A DNA stretch of 33,642 nt, from assembly GCA_021298155.1 (NCBI GenBank), contig JAJTEN010000037.1, forward strand, positions 1-33,642. The letters are read 5' to 3'. The DNA is from Sphingobacteriales bacterium (lineage in GTDB: Bacteria > Bacteroidota > Bacteroidia > UKL13-3). Shown here piece by piece: positions 1 to 8,600 of this stretch. Position numbers and translations under genes: made by a program. Numbering within the stretch: position 1 is the stretch's first letter; every line of letters begins with the position of its first letter. The notes beneath the pieces were generated by a model. The model had not been told where the DNA came from. It was given only the letters and a program-made list of their open reading frames with translations, and made no database searches.

Positions 1-457
1 TATCATTCATGGAAGGCAATTTCCCAGCAATGAGATGATTACTCAAAAAATCCCAATTATAGGTTGAACCTACCCCTTTTAATACAATTCCTTCAAAAGA
101 TACATTGGTTTTTATGATCCCTGCTTTGGTGGCAAAGGTTTGCAAAAATTTTACTCCTGATCCCTTGGGAACTAACACTTCTAATAGAGAATCACGTTCG
201 AGAGGTAATGTTTCAAAACTATTGTTTAAGTCTACATTCGCTAATTGAATAGGGGCATGAAAGCCCGTAAGTTTTTCTTGCACCTGATTTTGATAACCCT
301 TGACGATACAGATAGACAAAATCATGACCATTACACTAACCCATACAGCAGAGAGCGCAAGGTTGATAATCAACTTTGAAAATCCGCTTTGCTTTTCTTT
401 ACTTTGAAGCGGCGCTTTTGCCATTAAACGTTGTGCAATGAAAAAACTAACCTTCAT
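1..457 (-). CDS. ABC transporter permease, LolC/LolE-FtsX type (partial, 3' end outside window)
   Basis: N-terminal 152 residues of a membrane permease of the lipoprotein-releasing/FtsX-like family; the rest lies beyond base 1. The protein opens MKVSFFIAQRLMAKAPL, close to the FIAKRY-type cytoplasmic start common in Bacteroidota LolC/E-like permeases. One hydrophobic helix follows at about residues 28-50 (INLALSAVWVSVMVMILSIC), then the start of the large extracytoplasmic domain. The start is set at the ATG at 457 rather than the internal ATG at 424, because the FFIAQR segment belongs to the family pattern. A TATATTTG box (477-484, minus strand) lies 19 nt upstream. This start overlaps the divergent muramidase gene by 20 bp. 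In the family these proteins form the inner-membrane part of an ABC exporter with a separate ATPase, not seen here. Family assignment is fairly sure; the transported substrate is not. Confidence 0.75.
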   Translation of the reverse strand, partial: MKVSFFIAQRLMAKAPLQSKEKQSGFSKLIINLALSAVWVSVMVMILSICIVKGYQNQVQEKLTGFHAPIQLANVDLNNSFETLPLERDSLLEVLVPKGSGVKFLQTFATKAGIIKTNVSFEGIVLKGVGSTYNWDFLSNHLIAGKLPSMND

Positions 458-1634
458 AATATTGTCCAAATATACAAACTGGACCTTTCTTTTAATCTTT
501 TTACTTGCACAAAACCCCATTAGTGCGCAAATTTTAGGGGCAGAGCAAGCAGAAAGCTATCTGCCCATTCTTAAAAATAAGCGTGTAGGCTTAGTAGTAA
601 ACCAAACATCAATGGTAAAAGACATCCATTTGGTTGATTTTTTACGCAACAAGCAAATTAATATTGTATGCATTTTTGCACCAGAACATGGGTTTAGAGG
701 GGACCATTCTGCAGGTGAAAAAGTTAAATCAAGCATCGATCAACAAACAAAGCTACCCGTTTATAGTCTATATGGCGCGTATAAAAAACCGAATGAGGCC
801 CAATTAAAAGATATTGATATTCTGGTATTCGATATTCAAGATGTTGGAGCTAGATTTTATACGTATATCTCTACCCTGCATTATGTAATGGAAGCATGTG
901 CAGAACAAAATAAAAATTTGTTGATTTTAGATAGGCCAAATCCAAACGGACATTATATTGATGGTCCGGTTTTAGACACCGCATTTAGAAGTTTTGTTGG
1001 CATGCATCCTGTGCCGGTGGTGCACGGACTCACCATTGGCGAATATGCTAGAATGATTAACGGAGAAGGTTGGTTAAAAAATAAGGCTGAATGTAAGTTA
1101 CAAATCATAAAGATGAAACAATATTCTCATCAAACAAATTATACCTTACCGGTAAAGCCATCGCCTAATTTACCAAATATGAGCAGCATATTGCTTTATC
1201 CAAGCTTGTGTTTTTTTGAGGGCACAAATTACAGTGTTGGAAGAGGAACACCCTACCCTTTTGAATTTGTGGGCAAACCCAATTGCACCATTGGTAAAGA
1301 TACAATCACACCCAAACATTTACCGGGTATTGCAGACCATCCACCGCATGAAAACAAACAAATAAAAGGATTTAACTTAAGAGAATACGGAACCAATATT
1401 GCAGCCAATCAGAAAAAGATTAATTTGTTTTGGCTAATAGAATTGTATACCCATGATGAAAACAAAGACAAATTTTTCAATAATTTCTTTGATAAATTAG
1501 CTGGAACAGATGACCTACGAAAACAGATTATTGCAGGTAAAACTGAAGCAGAAATTAGGGCAAGTTGGCAAGAAAAGATAGCAGCATACCGCATGCAACG
1601 AAGAAGGTATTTACTGTATGCAGATACGCAATAA
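438..1634 (+). CDS. DUF1343 / NamZ-type exo-beta-N-acetylmuramidase, exported
   Basis: 398 residues, the usual size for DUF1343 proteins. Characterised members (NamZ of Bacillus subtilis and Tannerella forsythia, GH171) remove N-acetylmuramic acid from non-reducing ends of peptidoglycan fragments. A hydrophobic export signal covers residues 12-30 and ends in an AQ-type cleavage context. Family blocks follow: GLVVNQTS (51-58), FAPEHGFRG (80-88), FDIQDVGARFYTY (131-143), LDRPNPN (164-170), then SPNLPNM and FFEGTNYSVGRGTPYPFEF. The predicted role is periplasmic or surface peptidoglycan recycling. The ATG at 438 is the only good start; a near-consensus -7 box TACTTTG lies at 400-406, inside the divergent permease gene. 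The stop is one base away from that of convergent kdsB. NamZ activity is inferred from family membership. Confidence 0.88.
   Translation: MKKLTFIILSKYTNWTFLLIFLLAQNPISAQILGAEQAESYLPILKNKRVGLVVNQTSMVKDIHLVDFLRNKQINIVCIFAPEHGFRGDHSAGEKVKSSIDQQTKLPVYSLYGAYKKPNEAQLKDIDILVFDIQDVGARFYTYISTLHYVMEACAEQNKNLLILDRPNPNGHYIDGPVLDTAFRSFVGMHPVPVVHGLTIGEYARMINGEGWLKNKAECKLQIIKMKQYSHQTNYTLPVKPSPNLPNMSSILLYPSLCFFEGTNYSVGRGTPYPFEFVGKPNCTIGKDTITPKHLPGIADHPPHENKQIKGFNLREYGTNIAANQKKINLFWLIELYTHDENKDKFFNNFFDKLAGTDDLRKQIIAGKTEAEIRASWQEKIAAYRMQRRRYLLYADTQ
477..484 (-). promoter_or_regulatory. -7 box TATATTTG for the permease gene
   Basis: Exact match to the Bacteroidota -7 consensus TAnnTTTG, 19 nt upstream of the permease ATG (457). 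It lies inside the signal-peptide codons of the divergent muramidase gene. I see no clear TTTG at the -33 distance, so this is a moderate call. Confidence 0.45.
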
Positions 1635-1635
1635 A

Positions 1636-2382
1636 CTAGGCTTGAATACCCATTAACTTAAGCACCTTTTCTATATCTTCTGGTGTATCAATACAATGGC
1701 TATCGAATTTGGTTTGAACCAATTTTATTTTAAACCCATTCTGAATCCAGCGCAATTGCTCTAAACTCTCTGCATTTTCCAGAGAGGATGGCGACAATGC
1801 GGTAATTTTTTGTAGGATATCAGTTCGGTATGCATACATACCTACATGTCTGTAATAAGGATGATGTAAATGCCACTCAGTTTGGTTTACACCCTTAATA
1901 AAAGGGATTACCATTCTACTAAAATAAAGCGCCTCTTGGTTTGTATTTAAAACAATTTTCACCTCACCGGTATCAAATAAAACCTCGTGATTATCTACTG
2001 GAATCATTTGTGTAGCCAATTCTGTTTGTCCATCACAAATAGCAGCTAATTCATTTATTTGTATTGGATCTATAAATGGTTCATCACCTTGAATATTGAT
2101 AACATAATCGGCAGAAATGTTAGCATTGAGTAATGCTTCATAACACCTGTCTGTTCCACTTGGATGGTTTGATTTTGTTAAAACCACCTTGGCACCAAAA
2201 CTTTCTGCATGTGTGGCAATTCTATCATCATCAGTTGCAATTATTACATCAGTTAATTGATCTGCTTTTATAGATTGCTCATATACTCTTTGTAACATGC
2301 TTTTACCTGCTATTTGAATGAGCGGCTTACCCGGAAAACGAGTACTGGCATATCTTGCTGGAATTATTCCTATAATTTTCAT
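1636..2382 (-). CDS. kdsB: 3-deoxy-manno-octulosonate cytidylyltransferase (CMP-Kdo synthetase)
   Basis: 248 residues, normal length for KdsB. It activates Kdo with CTP to CMP-Kdo in the cytoplasm, the step before Kdo is added to lipid A, so the organism makes a Kdo-containing lipopolysaccharide core. Visible blocks: the N-terminal nucleotide-binding loop PARYASTRFPGKPL (8-21), IIATDDDRI (47-55), SNHPSGTDR (71-79), the metal-binding QGDEP (98-102, Asp100), ESLEQLRW (205-212) and IDTPEDIEKV (231-240). The gene stands alone and convergent to the muramidase (1-nt gap). It has its own promoter, TTTG-N18-TATATTTG, upstream. Codons for LVQTK near the C-terminus contain one copy of the GGTTYRAACC palindrome. 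Confidence 0.95.
   Translation of the reverse strand: MKIIGIIPARYASTRFPGKPLIQIAGKSMLQRVYEQSIKADQLTDVIIATDDDRIATHAESFGAKVVLTKSNHPSGTDRCYEALLNANISADYVINIQGDEPFIDPIQINELAAICDGQTELATQMIPVDNHEVLFDTGEVKIVLNTNQEALYFSRMVIPFIKGVNQTEWHLHHPYYRHVGMYAYRTDILQKITALSPSSLENAESLEQLRWIQNGFKIKLVQTKFDSHCIDTPEDIEKVLKLMGIQA
1711..1720. repeat. GGTTYRAACC palindrome, copy 1
   Basis: GGTTTGAACC flanked by TT and AA, inside kdsB. In the kdsB frame (minus strand) it is read TTG GTT CAA ACC, encoding LVQT. This is the only copy in that codon phase. Confidence 0.7.
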
Positions 2383-2396
2383 TATCGATTTTTAAG

Positions 2397-2426
2397 CAAA
2401 TATAGGTGGAATAGCAATTATTCAAA
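2397..2426 (-). promoter_or_regulatory. kdsB promoter, TTTG-N18-TATATTTG
   Basis: On the minus strand, TTTG (2426-2423) is followed after 18 bp by an exact TAnnTTTG box (2404-2397) that ends 14 nt before the kdsB ATG. Both elements and the spacing fit the Bacteroidota housekeeping promoter. Confidence 0.65.
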
Positions 2427-2483
2427 TCTCATTTCAGAAATACTGCTGGTTGGGAAAATCTAATTACCATCAAAAAGATTCTT

Positions 2484-2511
2484 CGTAATTTTTAATTCGT
2501 AATTCGTAATT
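2484..2511 (+). repeat. 7-bp-period repeat array, CGTAATT type
   Basis: Four contiguous heptads: CGTAATT, TTTAATT, CGTAATT, CGTAATT. The same word, in the same orientation relative to the downstream gene, occurs before the second giant gene (24.1 kb) and before fmt (29.7 kb). Here it ends about 40 bp upstream of the giant gene's promoter. Confidence 0.8.
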
Positions 2512-2553
2512 TCTTTAAATTATCTTAAATTCAAAATGCGGTAGGGGCAATTT

Positions 2554-2584
2554 TTTGGCATATTGAAATTTTAGTCTATCTTTG
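2554..2584 (+). promoter_or_regulatory. Promoter of the first giant gene, TTTG-N19-TATCTTTG
   Basis: TTTG at 2554-2557 and TATCTTTG at 2577-2584, separated by 19 bp, match the Bacteroidota promoter. The last three bases of the -7 box are a TTG in frame with the gene, which could be mistaken for a start codon. The promoter shows the start must be the ATG at 2603. Confidence 0.7.
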
Positions 2585-2602
2585 AAAATTAAATTTAAAA
2601 TA

Positions 2603-5600
2603 ATGAAAATCAGCAATTTAAATAAAAAATATTTACTTTTCTTAGGCTGTTTATTTATTCATTTTTTAATGTACGCCCAACCTATTGTTGGACCCAAAAC
2701 GGTGTGTAGCTCTGGATGCGATTATCCTACGCTTAATGCAGCAGTTTCGGCACTTAACCTAAATGGCGTTGGTACTGGCGGTGCTAGTATTGAAATTGGA
2801 AACGGACATACAGAAACGCTACCGAATGCCGGATTAAGTTTAGGTTCAGCCGTTTTAAATGCAAGTTTAAGTGCAAGTAATCCCTTAATCATACGTAAAG
2901 ACTTAAGTGCTGTATCAAAACCAGTTTTTACTTCTGGCGCTGGTTTGGGTGGCATAGATGCGCTCATTAAATTAATTGGTGTAGATTATGTGACTTTAGA
3001 GAATCTAATATTCATAGAATCCAATACCAATGTTGCGAGCATAACCCAATATGAATATGGAATCATGTTGGTAAAAAGAAATGCTGTGAGTCCGGTAGAT
3101 GGTTGCAGATTTAATACCATAAGAGATTGCGAAATTACCTTTAGGCGTAATACTTTCATGACACAAACCGGTATTTATGCAGGTAATCATTTGGCCACAA
3201 ATACATCTACCATTAATTATACCCTTTCAACTGATGCCCATTCATTTAATACCATAGAAGGAAATACCATTACGAACGGGCAACATGGCATTTACTTTAC
3301 AGGTATTAACTCAACTACTGCATCTACAAGCTTATACGATCAAGGAAATAATATAGGTGCCGAGGGCAGAGGAAATATTATTAGAAGATTTGGATCAAAC
3401 AATACCTCTATTGCCACAGGTATTATTGCCTATTACCAAAATAATTTGCTGATTGAAGGCAATACCATTTCTGGAGGTGGAACTAGCTTCAGCAATACCT
3501 TAAACGGAATAGACCTACAACGCATTATTAGAGCCATTGTAAGGGTAAATACAATAACAGATACCACGTCATCGGGAACCAATAATGGCATTTTTATAAA
3601 CAATACAAACACGCGGTTATTTATTGATAGTAATTTTATATCAAATGGTTTAACATTGAGCGGAACCTTTAATGGAATTAATGCCATAGCCAGTGATACC
3701 TTAGTTATAACTGCCAATAGAATTGAAAACAACAGATACCAGGGAACAGCACCAGGAATTTTTACAGGCATTCAATTAACCTGTGCTTCCAATAAATATT
3801 CACCCCTAATTAGAAATGAAATTTATGGCAACTTTGGCAATACTAGTTTTTATGCCATCAACCTATTTGGTTCACAAGGAATTGGTAGAGTTTTCAATAA
3901 TAGAATTTATAGTAATACCTGCAATACCGGTCAACATATTGCTATTTTCAACAACCAAAACTCAAACCAGGCAGACAGCGTGGTAGGCAATGAAATCTTT
4001 GATTTAGTTAATGTATTTAATGGTTCAGTAATTGGTTATTTAAAACCTGTAACTGGAACAGCAAATACAGGCACCAAACTAATTGAAGGCAATAGCTTTT
4101 ATCAATTAAGAACAAAATTAGGAATAGTTAAAGGCATAGAATACAACAACAGCAATTCACAAGTCAATATTTTGCGCAATAAAATTTATGGGCTAAGATC
4201 CGACTCCATTAACGTTACGCTTACGGGTATAGAAATTGGATCGGGCGCTTTAAATGTAACTATATGTAATAACCAAATTAGTGATTTTGAAACGTATTAT
4301 AGTCCGATTGTTGGCCATATTTATGGCATTTACATCAACAATTCTGCGGCCAGCAATATTAGTCGGATATACCACAATACTGTTTACTTCAATGCGCAAA
4401 ATTCTGGCAACCTAGTATCCTATTGCTTGCGTGCAGGAATTTTCTCGCAAGTAGAAACAAGAAACAATGTTTTTATCAATAAATCATTGGCTATCATAAA
4501 TGGATTTACTGCTGCCTATTACAGAGAAGGGAGCAATTTAGCTACCTACAGAATAGGTTCAAACCATAACCTTTTTTACGCAGCCGGTACACCAGGCAGA
4601 TTTGCTATATATTTTGATGCCAATACAATTGACAGCACGCTAGCGCAGTTTAAAAATAGAGTGGCACCGAGGGAGATAGACAGTTATGTTGAAGATGTTA
4701 TTTTTCAGCAAGCTGTATTTTCACCTTATAACTTGATTCCTGCTTTTGGCGTACCTAGCCAAATAGAATCGGGAGCAAATTACATAGACACGCCTATAAC
4801 TGTTCAAAGAGACATAAATGGAACCTTGCGCAATACTAGATACCCAGATATTGGTTGCTATGAAGGTGCTTTTACCCCATCAGATTTAGCTAAACCAATT
4901 ATTACTTATTTACCACTCAGAGGCGTTTCTCCTTACCAAACTGCACCACAAATTAGGGCATTTGCCTCAGATAGATTTGGAATTAAAGTAGCCACAGCCA
5001 ATAGACCAAGACTGTATTTTAAAAAGAAAACGGATGCAAATGTTTTTATAAGCAATACGAATGCAAACGGAGGTTGGAAGTTTGTTTTAACTGCAGATAA
5101 TGCCTCGCCTTTTACCTTTCAAATAAATTACAGCTTATTACAAAGTGGCTTGGTACCCGGAGACACCATTGAATTTTTTGCTACCGCAGAAGATAGCAAT
5201 GCCAATATTGGAGCAGGCTCAGTCATTTTAGCAGGCAATCCAATTTCAACTACTTTGCTTTCAAGTAATTTTCCTGTTACAGGAACTATTAATTTCTTCC
5301 CCATTTTTGATACCCTTTCTGGTACTTTTACAGTTGGCAATGGCGGTAATTTTAATTCGCTTACCGCAGCTTTAAGGAGATTTGAGGCGAGCGTGCAAAC
5401 AGGGCCAATTACCTTGTTACTGAGTAATGCTATTTATACCACACCAGCGTTTGGTGGATTAGAAACTTTTCCCTTATCACTCAGGGCTTCCGTGGGCATG
5501 TCTAACACAAATACCCTGCTTATTAAACCTGCAACAGGTGTAAATTCGCTTATTTTTGGATCATTCGACTCGGCATTATTTGTAGTAAGAGATGGGGTAA

Positions 5601-8600
5601 TTGGTTTTACCTTTGATGGTTCTAACGCCAATTCGAACAGCAGAAATGTAAGCATCCACAATACCCATAATAACGGTCAAAGTGTTGTATTTATTCAATC
5701 TAACAATACAAATGGTGGTGTAAAAAATGTAGAATTTAAAAACCTGAACCTAAAAGGAGGTAACATAGGCACCACCCAAATTGTAATTATTGGTGCCAGA
5801 ACTGGCATTGGAACGCAAGCCATTGTTAAGGCCGCTGGAGCAGATAGGATAGCCATTAGAAATTGTAATTTATATTTTGGTGTATCCGGACTATTAGCCA
5901 TTGGTTCAATTAGTTCACCTATAAGTAATTTGTTTATTGAGAACAATCGTTTTAGTACAGATAGTTTTAACCTAAACTTGGCAGGAACAGGTATTTATCT
6001 TGAAGGGGTTAATAATGCAGTTGTAAGTAAGAATTCTATTATTAATTTTTTTACGCAGTTTGTACAAATTGTTAGTGGCATAACCATTGGGGAATATGTA
6101 ACTCATTCGAGCATCAAAAGTAATATCATCCACAACCTAGAAAGTGCCAATCTTAATGGCACAGGTTGTTATGGAATCTCAATTCCTTCAGGTGTAGGCA
6201 TAAACAATGATTCAATTTATAACAACAGCATTTCCCGCATAGTTTGTACAACCAGCGGCAATGGATTTGGAAATATTTTTAACAGTTTCGGTATTAGAAT
6301 AGAGGGCGGAACTAATATTAAAATATTGTATAATTCGGTGCACTTAACAGGTGGTTCAAGTTTTGGTTCAGGTGCTAATGGTTCTGGTGCGATGCAAATA
6401 TTTGGCAGTGGTCCGTATACCGGTTTAGAAATTAGAAACAATAATTTTAGCAATGGCATAGGCAACCCTATTAGTGGTTCAAGAAATGCGGCTATTTGGG
6501 TTTCTGCTACCCTACCCATTGCTGGAACGGTGATTAACCACAATAATTATTTTGCAAATAGCCTAAATGGTGTATTGTTAACAAGTGGTTTGAGTTCTTT
6601 TAATACACTAGCAGAAATACAGTCGATACTTGGTGGTAATGCCAATTCCATTTCAGTCAATCCGTTATTTTTAAGCAATAGTAATCTCAGACCAAGTAAA
6701 GGCGGAGCGCTCCGCATAGGTTCGGTTATTCCGGCAATCAACCGAGATTTATTAGATTCTATACGCTCAAATTCACTTACACGCGTAGGTTGTTATGAGA
6801 ATGAATATGATTTAAATCCACCCATTTTTGGTTCACACCAAAATGCAAGCAATAGTGGTGCTAGCCCACTGAGAACTTTGCCATCCATTAGCATAACTGA
6901 TACACTAAGTGGCATCAATATTGCGAATGGCAGGAGACCACGTGTCTATTTTAAAAAGAAATCAGAAGGCAATGGTTTCGGTTTGAACCAAAGTAGTTTT
7001 AATGGCTGGAAATTTGTTGAATCTGCCAGCAATGCCTCGCCATTTACCTTTACTTTAAATTATACCTTACTTACCTCCTTGCCAATAATTGGAGATTCAA
7101 TTTATTACTTTTTTGTTGCAGCAGATAGTGCAGGTAATTATGCCGCATTGCCCTCATTGGGCTTTACGAGCGTGAGCATGGATAGCCTTTTAACCCCGCC
7201 CACCAACCCATTTAGATTTAGAATTGTAGCACCACCCTTAGCCGGTATTTATAGAGTTGGAACAGGTGGCAACTATTCAACTTTAACTGCAGCAATTACC
7301 GATCTTAATCAAAGAGGCGTTTCTGCCCCAGTTACCTTTTTGCTCACGCAAAGCACCTATTCTCCCCCAACAGAAACTTTTCCTTTTACATTTTCAAATC
7401 TTATTCAAGGAACAAGTGCTACCAATACCATAAGTATAAGACCCGCTAATGGCGTTCAGGTAAGTATGACTGGTTCTGGGTCTCCAGCAGTATTTAACTT
7501 AAATGGATGTAGCTTTATTAGTATCAATGGGTCAGACACGCTAAGTAATGCGGGTAGAAAAATTACAATAAGAAATACTACTAGTGGCCCTTGTGTGCTG
7601 TTTGAAAATGATGCTTCCTTTAATCAAATTAGAAATTGCAATCTTTATAGTGATCCATTTTTTAATGCTGATGGCATTGTTAAATTTGGCAATAGATTGG
7701 TAACAGGAAATGACAATAATGTAATTGATAGTTGCTTAATTGGCGCTTTTAGTCCTATCACTCGGCCTGGAGTTTGTATTTCAGCGCAATCTTCTACTGG
7801 TCCTTCTACTGTACTATCGAGTAATAATGTTATTTCAAATAATGAAATTGCCAACCCTAATAACTTCGGAATTTTAGTGGATAACAACAATGAAAATTTT
7901 ACTATTTCAGGAAATAGCTTTTATAAAAATTTAACCTACACACATGCTGGTAATTTCTCTTTTATCTCCTATTCAGCCAATGGCGGATTGATATCCAATA
8001 ATTTCTTTGGGGGCTCTGCCGCATATTGTGGTGGCGCGCAGCCAACACTGTTTGATGGTACATCGGGCACTTTTTGGCTTATGATGCTGCAAGGCTTAGA
8101 TTTAACAGTTAGGCAAAACACCTTTAGAAGAATTCAGTTTACAGGTTTATTTAATACCTTAAACCATTCTTTAATTGGCGTTTTAAATGGAAAGTTTTTG
8201 ATAGAAGACAATATTTTAGGATCTGATACTGGCCTTGCAAGCATTCTAATTAATTATACCAACCCCGTTGGCACGGCAGGCTTCAGTGCCATTAATATTG
8301 GCAGCAGCTTCGGATCAGCTTTAGACTCTGTTCAACTGATCAATAACCGAATTGGATCTATTCAGGCCATTGGCGGAGGACTCCTAAACTTATACGGAAT
8401 GCGTTTCAATGCCAGTTCGGGTAATTTTATAGTAAGAAATAACTTTATTGGTTCGAACCAAACCCAGGGAAGTATTAGCTTAACTTGCAATGGCGATTTG
8501 AATGGAATAGACTTTACCGTGCACAATGGGCAACATTTGCTATTAGAAAATAATACCGTTAGTAACTTACAATATAACATGCATCATTCTAGAACATTAA

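Noticed and set aside
2582-2602. TTG start of the first giant gene
   Set aside because: The TTG is the end of a TATCTTTG promoter box, and the ATG at 2603 opens a normal signal peptide.
3433-3771. Long antisense open frames inside the giant genes
   Set aside because: They are frame shadows of repetitive, stop-poor coding sequence, with no signal, domain or promoter of their own.
8450-8459. GGTTCGAACC copies as tRNA T-arm sequences
   Set aside because: The word resembles the GGTTCGA of tRNA T-arms, but all ten copies lie in intact reading frames, and no acceptor stem, anticodon arm or CCA end was seen around them.
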